64,000 bases of DNA, from positions 19,500 through 83,499 of the forward strand of contig PAZE01000006.1 in NCBI GenBank assembly GCA_002716065.1. Direction: 5' to 3'. Shown in pieces: positions 45,801 to 54,703 of this stretch (position 1 is the first letter of the stretch; each line of letters begins with the position of its first letter). The position numbers and the translations under genes were made by a program. A model generated the notes under the pieces. The model was not told where the DNA came from. It saw only the letters and a list, made by a program, of their open reading frames with translations, and did not search any database. The stretch comes from Crocinitomicaceae bacterium (GTDB taxonomy: Bacteria; Bacteroidota; Bacteroidia; Flavobacteriales_D; Parvicellaceae).

Positions 45801-46484
45801 ATGGAATCTAAAAAAAATAGCAATGTTGATAGTGATGATTCTATCACTAGAACAGGTTATGTGCTAACAGGTCTAGTTGTTATCATGGCAACGATGTTTT
45901 GTTTAGTTGAGTACAACAATGTTGATATCGCAGGTGCGACTATTGATTCTAAATTATCGGATATTCAAGATGAAGAGGTTATTGAAGTGAATCCAAATAC
46001 GCCACCTCCACCACCTCCACCACCTCCACCACCAGCTCCACCTGAAGAGGTGGAAATCCTTGAAGAAGAAGATGAGCGTGAGGAAACTCAAGTAATAATT
46101 GTTGACCAAGAATCCACTGAAAACATTGTCTTAGATATTCCTGAGGAAGAAGAAGAGCCTGAAGTAGAAGAAATTTTTGATGTTGTTGAAGAACAAGCTT
46201 CATTTCCTGGAGGCTTACAAGCGATGATGGAGTTTTTGGGCAAGAACACCAAATATCCTGAAATGGCTCGAGAGAACGGCATTCAGGGTAGGGTATATGT
46301 TCAGTTCGTAGTTTACAAAGATGGTTCAATTAAGGATGTTAAGGTTATGAAGGGTAGACACGCAACTTTGGATAAAGAAGCCGTTAGAGTAGTTAAATCT
46401 ATGCCCAAATGGGTTCCCGGAAAACAAAGAGGCAAGTCTGTTAACTCAAGGTTTACTCTTCCTGTTAAATTTAAAATTCAGTAA
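45801..46484 (+). CDS. tonB: TonB-family energy transducer
   Basis: A 227-residue inner-membrane-anchored protein: an N-terminal cytoplasmic tail, a hydrophobic anchor (about 19-37), a proline-rich linker (eleven prolines in a row, then A-P-P and a Glu-rich stretch) and a C-terminal TonB domain (about 150-227; M-A-R-E-N-G-I-Q-G-R-V-Y-V and M-P-K-W-V-P-G-K). It couples the proton motive force to outer-membrane transport. It lacks an encoded ExbB/ExbD nearby and ends 8 bases before the convergent cysN. Confidence 0.92.
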   Translation: MESKKNSNVDSDDSITRTGYVLTGLVVIMATMFCLVEYNNVDIAGATIDSKLSDIQDEEVIEVNPNTPPPPPPPPPPPAPPEEVEILEEEDEREETQVIIVDQESTENIVLDIPEEEEEPEVEEIFDVVEEQASFPGGLQAMMEFLGKNTKYPEMARENGIQGRVYVQFVVYKDGSIKDVKVMKGRHATLDKEAVRVVKSMPKWVPGKQRGKSVNSRFTLPVKFKIQ

Positions 46485-46492
46485 TAAGGTTT

Positions 46493-47755
46493 TTAGATAA
46501 TCATTCCAGCTCCAACTGTGTTGTTGGTAGCCTCATCAATGATAATAATACTCCCTGTAGCTTTATTACTACTATATGAATCAATAAATAAAGGTTGAGT
46601 TATTCGTAATGATACTCTTGCTATATCGTTAGCTTCAATTTTCTTATCCTCTTCTATTCTATGCAGTGTATTAATATCTACTTTGTATAGTATGTTTTTA
46701 ATCATGCATCTAGCATCTTTAGAAGTATGTTTAATGGCGTATTTTCCACCTGGTTGTAAGGGCGTAGTGCTTAGCCAGCAAAGCATAACATCAATATTTT
46801 GCTCAGGGCTGGGGCTGTTGTTTTTACGTACAATCATATCACCTCTGCTTATGTCAATATCGTCTTCAAGCGTTAGTGCAACAGACATTGGCGAATAAGC
46901 TTCTTCAATTTCACCATTGAAGGTGTCTATCGACTTGATTTTGGAAGAAAAACCAGAGGGGAGCACCATAACTTGATCTCCTTTTTTAAAAACCCCACCT
47001 TCTATTCTGCCAGCATATCCTCTATAGTCATGAAATTTATCATTTTGAGGTCGAATTACATATTGAACAGGAAACCTGCAATCAATTAGATTTCTATCAG
47101 ATGCAATGTGGATGTTTTCTAAGGTGTGTAAAAGTGTACTTCCTTCATACCATTCCATATTTTTTCCTCTATTCACAACATTATCACCTTTTAAGGCGCT
47201 TATTGGAATAAATGATATGTCTTTTGTTCTAAGCTTCGAGCTAAATGTTTTTAATTCCTCTTTAATAGAACTAAAAGTTTGCTGGGAATAATTAACTAAG
47301 TCCATTTTATTTACACAGTAAACAATATGATCAATACCCAAAAGTGATGCAATAAATGAATGACGTCTAGTTTGTTCTACAATGCCGTTTCTAGCATCAA
47401 CTAAAATAATAGCTAGATTAGCTGTACTTGCTCCCGTAACCATATTTCTAGTATATTCAATATGACCAGGTGTATCGGCAATTATGAATTTTCTTTTTGG
47501 AGTTGCAAAATACCTGTAGGCAACATCAATGGTAATACCTTGTTCTCTTTCTGCTCTTAATCCATCAGTTAAAAGAGCTAAATTTACATTTTCCTCACCC
47601 TTCTGTTTGCTTGCCTTTTCAATTGCTTCCATTTGATCCTCAAAAATGGATTTACTATCGTAAAGCAATCTTCCAATTAATGTGCTTTTGCCATCGTCTA
47701 CGCTTCCTGCAGTAGTGAACCTAAGAAGGTCCATAGTTAGGTAATTATCTTCCAT
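46493..47755 (-). CDS. cysN: sulfate adenylyltransferase GTPase subunit CysN
   Basis: A 420-residue EF-Tu-like GTPase that drives adenylyl sulfate formation together with CysD. G1 is A-G-S-V-D-D-G-K-S-T, followed by switch I with R-E-Q-G-I-T-I-D-V-A, D-T-P-G-H and N-K-M-D-L, and then two beta-barrel domains. It is not fused to CysC, which is encoded separately upstream. Three bases separate it from the cysD 3' end. Last gene of the leftward cysC-cysD-cysN operon. Confidence 0.95.
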   Translation of the reverse strand: MEDNYLTMDLLRFTTAGSVDDGKSTLIGRLLYDSKSIFEDQMEAIEKASKQKGEENVNLALLTDGLRAEREQGITIDVAYRYFATPKRKFIIADTPGHIEYTRNMVTGASTANLAIILVDARNGIVEQTRRHSFIASLLGIDHIVYCVNKMDLVNYSQQTFSSIKEELKTFSSKLRTKDISFIPISALKGDNVVNRGKNMEWYEGSTLLHTLENIHIASDRNLIDCRFPVQYVIRPQNDKFHDYRGYAGRIEGGVFKKGDQVMVLPSGFSSKIKSIDTFNGEIEEAYSPMSVALTLEDDIDISRGDMIVRKNNSPSPEQNIDVMLCWLSTTPLQPGGKYAIKHTSKDARCMIKNILYKVDINTLHRIEEDKKIEANDIARVSLRITQPLFIDSYSSNKATGSIIIIDEATNNTVGAGMII

Positions 47756-47758
47756 AGT

Positions 47759-47944
47759 TTAAAAGTAACCTTCTTTTTTTCTGTCTTCCATCGCAGCTTC
47801 AGATCTTTTGTCATCCGATCGACCACCTCTTTCAGTAATTCTAGTTGCAGAAACTTCTTGAATAATTTCATCTATGTTTTTAGCCGATGATAAAACTGCA
47901 CCAGTACAGGTAGCATCTCCAATTGTTCTAAAACGCACTTGCAT
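47759..47944 (-). pseudogene. cysD: C-terminal piece of CysD, separated by an in-frame stop
   Basis: These 61 residues begin V-R-F-R-T-I-G-D-A-T-C-T-G-A-V and end M-E-D-R-K-K-E-G-Y-F, which is the canonical end of CysD, including the CysN-contacting tail. It is in the same frame as the main cysD frame. Only the TAA after codon 233 and six following sense codons separate the two. It could be made by stop readthrough, by reinitiation at the ATG at 47944, or not at all. If the stop is a sequence error, both parts form one CysD of about 301 residues. Confidence 0.8.
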
Positions 47945-47962
47945 TTTAGAAATAGTTTCTGA

Positions 47963-48664
47963 TTATTTTGTTTGAACAAAGTCTGTTTTAGCCATTATAA
48001 CACCATCCCTTTCAAAGCAATCCCTGTTATGAGATAAGTATAAAGTAGGAATGGCAATGTTTTCTTTTTTGATGTATTGCCAAACATCCATTTCAGTCCA
48101 GTTGCTTATTGGAAAAACTCTAAAATGTTCGCCAAAGTGTTTTTTGCCGTTAAAGATGTTCCAAAGTTCTGGCCGCTGGTTTTTTGGATCCCACTGGCCA
48201 AAATCATCTCTGTGAGAAAAAAAGCGTTCTTTAGCTCTGGCTTTTTCTTCATCTCTTCTTGCTCCACCCATAGCACAATCAAATTTGTTCTCTTCAATTG
48301 CATCTAATAGGGTTGTTGTTTGTAGTTTATTTCTACTAGCGTTTATTCCTTTTTCTTCAACTACTTTTCCCTTATCAATTGAGTTTTGAACAGAAGCTAT
48401 AATTAGACGGCCGTTTGTGTCTTTCATCAATTGATCTCTAAATTGATATAACTCATCAAAATTATGCCCAGTGTCTACATGCATCAAAGGAAAAGGCACA
48501 CTAGAGGGGTAAAATGCTTTTCTTGCCAAGTGATAACAAACAATAGAATCTTTACCTCCTGAAAACAACAATACTGGTCGTTCAAATTGAGCAGCAACTT
48601 CTCTTATCACGTAGATGGATTCGGATTCTAACTCCTCTAGGTGAGATAGGTTATAGTTTTTCAT
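47963..48664 (-). CDS. cysD: sulfate adenylyltransferase subunit CysD, cut by in-frame stop
   Basis: This frame gives 233 residues of the ATP-pyrophosphatase subunit that adenylates sulfate. The PP-loop motif is L-F-S-G-G-K-D-S-I-V (residues about 33-42), followed by the family motifs H-V-D-T-G, G-G-A-R-R-D-E-E-K-A-R-A and P-I-S-N-W-T-E-M-D-V-W. It stops at TAA (47963-47965) right after F-V-Q-T-K, and the normal C-terminal part continues in the same frame at 47944-47759. The 3' truncation removes about a fifth of the enzyme. The start overlaps cysC by 4 bases. Confidence 0.88.
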   Translation of the reverse strand: MKNYNLSHLEELESESIYVIREVAAQFERPVLLFSGGKDSIVCYHLARKAFYPSSVPFPLMHVDTGHNFDELYQFRDQLMKDTNGRLIIASVQNSIDKGKVVEEKGINASRNKLQTTTLLDAIEENKFDCAMGGARRDEEKARAKERFFSHRDDFGQWDPKNQRPELWNIFNGKKHFGEHFRVFPISNWTEMDVWQYIKKENIAIPTLYLSHNRDCFERDGVIMAKTDFVQTK

Positions 48665-49272
48665 TTTTTAGCTTTAATCTTTGGTAAAATATAATTAAAA
48701 AGTTCATCTCCACTTTCTTTAGCTGTTTTTCCTAAAGTCGAAATAGTGAAATCAGGATTAATCGGAGTTTCAAATGAAGAAGAAATTCCAGTAAAATTCT
48801 TTATTTCTCCTGCTCTTGCTTTTTTATATAATCCTTTTACATCTCTTTTTTCACATTCTTCAATAGAAGTGTCAACAAAAACTTCAAAAAAGTTTTCTCT
48901 TCCAATTATTTCTTTAGCTAAATCTCTTGAGTATTGAAAAGGACTAACAAAGCAATTTATGGAAACAATTCCAGAAAGGTTAAACAATTTAGAAACTTCA
49001 GCAATTCTTCTTATGTTTTCAATTCTGTCTTTATCTGAAAAAGATAAGTTATTGTTGATTCCAGTTCTAATGTTATCTCCATCAAGTAGCGTAGTGATAA
49101 TGTTGTTTTGGAATAGTTTTTTTTCTAAAAAGGCGCCAATGGTAGTTTTACCTGACCCGGATAGACCAGTTAACCATATGGTTATTCCTTTTTGATTTAA
49201 AGCAGCTTCTTTCTGTTTTTTGGAAAGAATTTTATCAAATGTTGTAAATAGGTTATTTTTTTCTGCTTTCAA
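48661..49272 (-). CDS. cysC: adenylyl-sulfate kinase CysC
   Basis: A ~203-residue P-loop kinase that phosphorylates APS to PAPS. Walker A: T-G-L-S-G-S-G-K-T-T; then L-D-G-D-N-I-R and the R-R-I-A-E-V-S-K-L-F segment, all typical. A TTG at 49272 is taken as the start; a TTG at 49302 adds ten residues but would lie on the -7 box at 49300-49307. There is no ATG before the conserved core. It is the first gene of the operon and overlaps cysD by 4 bases (ATGA). With cysQ downstream this points to PAPS turnover rather than only APS. Confidence 0.93.
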   Translation of the reverse strand: MKAEKNNLFTTFDKILSKKQKEAALNQKGITIWLTGLSGSGKTTIGAFLEKKLFQNNIITTLLDGDNIRTGINNNLSFSDKDRIENIRRIAEVSKLFNLSGIVSINCFVSPFQYSRDLAKEIIGRENFFEVFVDTSIEECEKRDVKGLYKKARAGEIKNFTGISSSFETPINPDFTISTLGKTAKESGDELFNYILPKIKAKK

Positions 49273-49299
49273 TTCTAGTATATTTGTAACAACAGATAA

Positions 49300-49307
49300 C
49301 AAAAGTA
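49300..49307 (-). promoter_or_regulatory. -7 box for the cysCDN operon (TACTTTTG)
   Basis: The minus strand reads TACTTTTG, an exact TAnnTTTG match, in the gap between cysC and the divergent deoC. Transcription would begin near 49292, which favours the TTG at 49272 as the cysC start. No clear -33 element. Confidence 0.4.
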
Positions 49308-49368
49308 AAAATATATATCTACTTATAAAGGGTTTGTTATTTATATACTTTTTAAAAATCTATAAATT

Positions 49369-50271
49369 ATGAATTTAAGCTTTAATACATTAGACTCTCC
49401 ATCTGTAGATAAGGTTGGGATTGAAGATAGGATAGCTCGTGTAAAGGCTAGAAGTATAAAAAAAGAAGCTAAAATTAAGGGTTTGAAACTTGCCCTAAAT
49501 ATGATAGATTTAACTACTCTTGAAGGAATTGATACAGAGAATAAGGTAAAGCAAATGTGCTATAAGGCTAGACATCTTCATGATGTATATGCTGATTTGC
49601 CCTCTGTTGCTGCAGTCTGTGTATACCCTAATTTTGTTAAAACAGCGGTAAATGAATTAAAAGGGTCAGCTGTTAAGGTGGCTAGTGTTGCTACTGCATT
49701 TCCGAGTGGTCATTCTTCTTTAAATATAAAGCTAGAAGACACTAAAATTGCAGTTGACAGTGGTGCTGATGAGGTGGATATGGTCATTAGTAGAGGGCGT
49801 TTTCACAAAGGCGATTATGGTTATGTTTTTGATGAAATTGCAGCTGTAAAAGCTGCTTGTGGTAAAGCTAGATTAAAGGTTATTCTTGAAACTGGAGAAT
49901 TAGGAAATTACGATAAAGTAAGAAAGGCAAGTGATATTGCTATTTATGCTGGAGCAGATTTTATCAAAACATCTACCGGAAAAATTCAACCTGCTGCTAC
50001 TTTGCCAGTTACTTTAGTAATGCTTGAAGCAATTAAGGATTATTATTATAAAACGGGTAAGATGATTGGAATGAAACCGGCTGGTGGTATTTCTAATGCA
50101 AAGCTTGCACTTCATTATCTAATTATGGTAAAAGAAACACTTGGCAACAAATGGTTGACAAACAAATGGTTTCGATTTGGGGCAAGTAGCTTAGCAAATG
50201 ATTTACTAATGCAGTTGATGAAACAAAAAACAGGGGTTTATCAATCCACAGATTATTTTTCAAAAGATTAA
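49369..50271 (+). CDS. deoC: deoxyribose-phosphate aldolase
   Basis: A 300-residue DeoC enzyme that splits 2-deoxyribose 5-phosphate into acetaldehyde and glyceraldehyde 3-phosphate. The Schiff-base lysine lies in D-F-I-K-T-S-T-G-K and the proton-relay lysine in I-G-M-K-P-A-G-G-I, with D-M-V-I-S-R-G upstream. The protein is longer than the E. coli form, with about 45 extra N-terminal residues. It is directly followed (3 bases) by aldehyde dehydrogenase genes, an order that suits oxidation of the acetaldehyde. Confidence 0.95.
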   Translation: MNLSFNTLDSPSVDKVGIEDRIARVKARSIKKEAKIKGLKLALNMIDLTTLEGIDTENKVKQMCYKARHLHDVYADLPSVAAVCVYPNFVKTAVNELKGSAVKVASVATAFPSGHSSLNIKLEDTKIAVDSGADEVDMVISRGRFHKGDYGYVFDEIAAVKAACGKARLKVILETGELGNYDKVRKASDIAIYAGADFIKTSTGKIQPAATLPVTLVMLEAIKDYYYKTGKMIGMKPAGGISNAKLALHYLIMVKETLGNKWLTNKWFRFGASSLANDLLMQLMKQKTGVYQSTDYFSKD

Positions 50272-50274
50272 AAG

Positions 50275-51741
50275 ATGAGTAAAAAGATAGAAGAATTAAA
50301 ATTTTCTGGAGAATGGGATTTGGCTCCAGCTCCTGAAAGCACTAATCATATTTCAGTTAAAAAAGAATATCAATTGTTTATCGGTGGTAAATTTGTAAAG
50401 CCAAAAAAAGGAAAATATTTTTCTACCATAAATCCTGCTACAGAAAAAAAGCTATCTTCTATAGCTGAGGCTTCAAAAGAGGATGTTGATCGTGCGGTAA
50501 AAGCAGCTAGAAAAGCACATAGTGGGGTATGGTCATCAACTAGTGCCAAAGAAAGAGGGAAATACATTTACCGAATAGCGCGACTAATACAAGAAAAATC
50601 TAGAGAATTTGCTGTTATTGAGTCTTTGGATGGTGGTAAGCCAATTCGTGAGTCCAGAGATGTGGATATTCCAATTGCAGCAGCGCACTTTTTTTATTAT
50701 GCTGGATGGGCGGATAAATTAAATTATGCCTTCCCCAATCAAAATCCTTCATCTTTAGGTGTTGCGGGTCAGATTATTCCTTGGAATTTTCCGTTAATGA
50801 TGGCAGCGTGGAAAATTGCACCTGCATTAGCTACTGGAAATACTGTTGTTCTAAAACCTGCAGAAACTACTTCATTAACGGCACTTAAATTGGCTGAAGT
50901 TATTCAAGAGGCGGATTTACCCCCAGGAGTTGTTAATATAATTACAGGTGCAGGAGCTACTGGTTCGGATATAGTTAACCACAAAGATATTGATAAAATT
51001 GCTTTTACTGGTTCAACAGGTGTTGGGAAAATTATTATGAAATCTATTGCTGGGACTGCAAAAAAGTCAACTATGGAGCTTGGAGGAAAAGCAGCAAATA
51101 TTGTTTTTGAAGATGCTCCTTTAGATCAGGCTGTTGAAGGTATTATTAATGGAATTTATTTCAATCAAGGCCATGTTTGTTGTGCGGGGTCTAGATTATT
51201 TGTTCAGGAGTCAATTTATGATACGCTGTTAAGAAAGCTAAAAGATAGAATGCAATCCTTAATTGTTGGAAATCCACTTGATAAAAACACAGATATAGGA
51301 GCCATTAATTCAAAAGAACAGCTTGGAGTAATCAACAAATACTTATCCCTGGGCAAGAAAGAAGGTGCAGATATGTTTCAACCTAGTTGTGATATTCCTT
51401 CTAAAGGATTTTGGTGTGCTCCAACGTTATTTACCAATGTTTCTCAATCTCATGCCATTGCTAAGGAAGAAATTTTTGGACCTGTACTAGCTGTGCAGAC
51501 TTTTAGAACAATTGATGAAGTTATAACAAAAGCCAATAACACTCCATTTGGCTTGTCTGCTGGTGTATGGACTGATAAAGGTTCAAAAGTATTTAATTTA
51601 ACTTCTAAAATGCGAGCTGGAGTAGTTTGGGCTAACACCTACAACAAATTTGACCCCACTTCTCCTTTTGGCGGATACAAGGAAAGCGGTCACGGAAGAG
51701 AAGGTGGGTTGCATGGTTTAGCTCCTTATTTAAAGTTTTAA
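50275..51741 (+). CDS. NAD(P)-dependent aldehyde dehydrogenase
   Basis: A 488-residue ALDH-superfamily enzyme with all key residues: the NAD-binding lysine in V-V-L-K-P-A-E, the general-base Glu in M-E-L-G-G-K and the catalytic Cys at about residue 302 in G-H-V-C-C-A-G. Located between deoC and a truncated ALDH-like gene in one tight operon. Likely to oxidise acetaldehyde from the DeoC reaction, though substrate specificity cannot be read from sequence. Confidence 0.93.
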   Translation: MSKKIEELKFSGEWDLAPAPESTNHISVKKEYQLFIGGKFVKPKKGKYFSTINPATEKKLSSIAEASKEDVDRAVKAARKAHSGVWSSTSAKERGKYIYRIARLIQEKSREFAVIESLDGGKPIRESRDVDIPIAAAHFFYYAGWADKLNYAFPNQNPSSLGVAGQIIPWNFPLMMAAWKIAPALATGNTVVLKPAETTSLTALKLAEVIQEADLPPGVVNIITGAGATGSDIVNHKDIDKIAFTGSTGVGKIIMKSIAGTAKKSTMELGGKAANIVFEDAPLDQAVEGIINGIYFNQGHVCCAGSRLFVQESIYDTLLRKLKDRMQSLIVGNPLDKNTDIGAINSKEQLGVINKYLSLGKKEGADMFQPSCDIPSKGFWCAPTLFTNVSQSHAIAKEEIFGPVLAVQTFRTIDEVITKANNTPFGLSAGVWTDKGSKVFNLTSKMRAGVVWANTYNKFDPTSPFGGYKESGHGREGGLHGLAPYLKF

Positions 51742-51743
51742 TT

Positions 51744-52628
51744 ATGACAAAAAGAATAGATGTACTAAAGACATATAAGATTTTTATTGATGGTAAATTT
51801 CCAAGAACAGAATCTGGAAGGTATTACACGCTTTCCAATAACGGAAAAGGCATTGCCAATATTTGTCTTTCATCAAGAAAAGATGTTAGAAATGCAGTTG
51901 TAGCCTCTAGAAAAGCATTTGGAAGTTGGTCTGGAAGATCAGCATATAATAGAGCTCAAGTTTTATACCGAATAGCTGAGATGATTGAAGGTCGAAGAGA
52001 TCAATTTGTTGCCGAAATTATTTCTATGGGGGGTAGTAAAAATGCAGCCGAAAATGAAGTTAATAATTCAATTGATAGACTTATTTATTATGCTGGATGG
52101 TGTGATAAAATCAACCAAGTTTTTGGTGCTGTTAACCCAGTAGCGTCTAGTCATTTTAATTTTTCACTTTTAGAGCCAATGGGGGTTGTAGGAATTATAG
52201 CTCCGGCCGATTATTCTTTGCTTGGAATAGTTTCTGCAATGCTTCCTGCACTAGCAGCAGGAAATCCTGTTGTTGTACTTGCATCTGAGCAAAAACCATT
52301 GTGTTCAGTTACTTTGGCTGAAGTTCTTGCCACATCAGATGTTCCTTCAGGGGTAGTAAATATTCTAACGGGTAATACCAGTGAGTTGATTCCTCATCTT
52401 TCAGCTCATATGGATGTAAATGCAATTTTCTATTGCAAGAACAACCCAAAAGAGATTAATCAAATTCAATTAGCTGCTGTTGATAACTTAAAAAGAATAG
52501 TTTTGTCCAAAAATTCAGACTGGAATAATTCAGCACATGAAACGCCTTATTATATTTCAGATTTTATGGAAACTAAAACTACTTGGCATCCAATTGAGCA
52601 AATTGCAGGATCTGGATCTGGATATTAA
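51744..52628 (+). CDS. truncated aldehyde dehydrogenase-like protein, probably inactive
   Basis: A 294-residue protein matching the first part of ALDH proteins: an I-F-I-D-G-K-F start and L-Y-R-I-A-E-M-I-E-G-R. The Rossmann-like segment P-M-G-V-V-G-I-I-A-P replaces the usual P-W-N-F, and V-V-L-A-S-E replaces K-P-A-E. The catalytic-domain Glu and Cys are absent, and the chain ends near where the catalytic domain would begin. The frame is intact, so it looks like a retained pseudoenzyme rather than decay. It starts 2 bases after the active ALDH gene and could be its partner subunit. Confidence 0.8.
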   Translation: MTKRIDVLKTYKIFIDGKFPRTESGRYYTLSNNGKGIANICLSSRKDVRNAVVASRKAFGSWSGRSAYNRAQVLYRIAEMIEGRRDQFVAEIISMGGSKNAAENEVNNSIDRLIYYAGWCDKINQVFGAVNPVASSHFNFSLLEPMGVVGIIAPADYSLLGIVSAMLPALAAGNPVVVLASEQKPLCSVTLAEVLATSDVPSGVVNILTGNTSELIPHLSAHMDVNAIFYCKNNPKEINQIQLAAVDNLKRIVLSKNSDWNNSAHETPYYISDFMETKTTWHPIEQIAGSGSGY

Positions 52629-52637
52629 TTTTACTGT

Positions 52638-52859
52638 ATGAATGTTTCAAAAAAAAGACATGTGGCAAAAACCATTACCTGGAGAATTTTAGCCACTTTA
52701 ACAACAACAATAATTGCATGGATTATTTCTGGAGATCCCAAAACTGGTTTTGCTGTTGGTGGAATAGAGTTTTTTGTTAAAATGCCGGTGTATTATTTTC
52801 ATGAACGTCTTTGGTATAGGTCAAATTTTGGTTTAAATAATAGAAAAAGTGAAAAGTAA
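52638..52859 (+). CDS. DUF2061 family small membrane protein
   Basis: A 73-residue protein with two hydrophobic segments (about 14-30 and 38-54). The DUF2061 pattern is visible: K-R-H-V-A-K-T-I-T-W-R near the start, and H-E-R-L-W near the end. Function is unknown, but family members often sit beside sulfate-activation genes in Bacteroidota, as here just before cysQ (11-base overlap). Confidence 0.85.
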   Translation: MNVSKKRHVAKTITWRILATLTTTIIAWIISGDPKTGFAVGGIEFFVKMPVYYFHERLWYRSNFGLNNRKSEK

Positions 52860-53604
52860 TCAGCTGCTGCAATTAGCAAAAAGTGCTGCTATTTTGGCAG
52901 GAGAAGAAATTTTAAAGGTTTACAATAAAGATTTTGACGTTTCTTACAAGGAAGATGAATCGCCTTTGACAATAGCAGATAAAAATGCAAATACTGTTAT
53001 TGAAAAGATGCTTTTGGAATCAAAAATCCCTATTCTAAGTGAGGAGGGAAGGCAAGTTCCATTTGAAGAAAGAAAAAATTGGGATAAACTTTGGATAGTA
53101 GACCCGCTTGATGGAACTAAAGAATTTGTAAAAAGAAATGGTGAATTTACCGTTAATATTGCTTTAATAGAAAATGGTTCTCCAGTAATGGGAGTTATTT
53201 ATGTTCCTGTAACAAATGTGTTGTATTATGCATCTGAAGAAGGAGCATTTAAAGAGAGCAAAAATAGTATAGATAAACTACCTATTGTGACAGATAGGCA
53301 AAGTTTTATTGCTGTAGGTAGTAGGTCCCATCAATCTCCAGAAACAAAGGCTTATTTTGATTCTTTGATCAATAAGCATGGTAAAGTTGAAGTAATTTCC
53401 ATGGGTAGCTCACTGAAAATTTGCTTAGTAGCTGAAGGTAAAGCTGATGTTTATCCAAGGTTTGCCCCCACAATGGAATGGGATACCGCAGCAGGTCATG
53501 CGATTGCAAATTATGCTAATAAAAAGTTAATTGATTACAAAACAAAAAATGAAATGAAATACAACAGAGAACAGTTACTAAATAACTGGTTCATTGTTTC
53601 TTAA
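52849..53604 (+). CDS. cysQ: 3'(2'),5'-bisphosphate nucleotidase CysQ
   Basis: A 251-residue inositol-monophosphatase-family enzyme that hydrolyses PAP (3'-phosphoadenosine 5'-phosphate), the by-product of PAPS-dependent reactions. Metal-site motifs: W-I-V-D-P-L-D-G-T-K-E-F and the distal E-W-D-T-A-A-G-H-A. Translation starts at a GTG (52849) overlapping the DUF2061 gene. It fits a PAPS cycle with cysC. Confidence 0.93.
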   Translation: MKSNQLLQLAKSAAILAGEEILKVYNKDFDVSYKEDESPLTIADKNANTVIEKMLLESKIPILSEEGRQVPFEERKNWDKLWIVDPLDGTKEFVKRNGEFTVNIALIENGSPVMGVIYVPVTNVLYYASEEGAFKESKNSIDKLPIVTDRQSFIAVGSRSHQSPETKAYFDSLINKHGKVEVISMGSSLKICLVAEGKADVYPRFAPTMEWDTAAGHAIANYANKKLIDYKTKNEMKYNREQLLNNWFIVS

Positions 53605-53614
53605 ATTTTTTTAA

Positions 53615-54703
53615 ATGAATAAGAGGGCGTTAATTACAGGTATTACTGGTCAAGATGGAGCCTATTTGGCAGAGTTTTTATTAGAAAAAGGCTATGAAGT
53701 TCATGGTATTAAACGAAGATCTTCCTCATTAAATACAGATCGAATTAACCACCTTTATGTTGATTTACATGAAAAAGATGTTCGTTTAAAATTACATTAT
53801 GGTGATTTAACTGATTCTACCAATTTGATTCGTATTGTTCAAGAAGTTCAACCAGACGAGATATATAATTTAGCTGCTCAATCTCACGTAAAGGTTTCTT
53901 TTGATTCTCCTGAATATACCGCCAATACTGATGCAATAGGTACACTAAGAATTTTAGAAGCCATTCGTATTTTAAAGATGTCCGAAAGAGTTAAATTTTA
54001 TCAAGCATCTACTTCAGAATTGTATGGATTAGCACAGGAGGTTCCTCAAAATGAACAAACACCATTTTATCCTAGAAGCCCTTACGGAGTTGCTAAATTG
54101 TATGCTTTTTGGATTGTGAAAAATTATAGAGAAGCATACAATATGTTTGCCTGTAACGGTATTTTATTTAACCATGAAAGTCCAATAAGAGGAGAGACAT
54201 TTGTAACACGCAAAATAACACGCGCAGTTGCTCGAATTTCTCTTGGGTTACAACAAAAAATATACATTGGAAATTTAGATGCCAAAAGAGACTGGGGACA
54301 CGCAAAAGATTACATTGAAGGTATGTGGTTAATGTTACAGCAAGATGTTCCAGATGATTTTGTTTTGGCAACTGGAAAAACTAACACGGTAAGGTATTTT
54401 TGCGAATTGGCATTTAAAGAAGTTGGTATAGAGATTGAATGGAAAGGAGAAGGAGATAATGAAAAAGGGCTAAATTCCAAAGATGGTTCTGTTTTAATAG
54501 AGGTAGATAAAAATTATTATCGTCCTACAGAAGTAGATTTACTTATAGGTGACCCGTCAAAAGCAAATAAGGAGTTAGGATGGAAACATACATATAGTTT
54601 AGAATCTATGGTTGCTGAAATGGTTAAATCGGATATAGAAATCTTCAAAAAAGAGCAAATCCTAAAAGAGAAAGGATTTAAAGTCGATAATTGTTTAGAT
54701 TGA
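53615..54703 (+). CDS. gmd: GDP-mannose 4,6-dehydratase
   Basis: A 362-residue SDR enzyme that makes GDP-4-keto-6-deoxymannose. NADP site: [15 protein letters not shown] motif; catalytic T-S-E-L-Y-G and Y-G-V-A-K. First step of GDP-fucose synthesis, coupled to the next gene by a TGATG overlap. Confidence 0.97.
   Translation: MNKRALITGITGQDGAYLAEFLLEKGYEVHGIKRRSSSLNTDRINHLYVDLHEKDVRLKLHYGDLTDSTNLIRIVQEVQPDEIYNLAAQSHVKVSFDSPEYTANTDAIGTLRILEAIRILKMSERVKFYQASTSELYGLAQEVPQNEQTPFYPRSPYGVAKLYAFWIVKNYREAYNMFACNGILFNHESPIRGETFVTRKITRAVARISLGLQQKIYIGNLDAKRDWGHAKDYIEGMWLMLQQDVPDDFVLATGKTNTVRYFCELAFKEVGIEIEWKGEGDNEKGLNSKDGSVLIEVDKNYYRPTEVDLLIGDPSKANKELGWKHTYSLESMVAEMVKSDIEIFKKEQILKEKGFKVDNCLD

Noticed and set aside
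45979..46329. Leftward open frame opposite tonB rich in Leu, Gln and Val
   Set aside because: It is the shadow of the Pro/Glu-rich linker codons of tonB.
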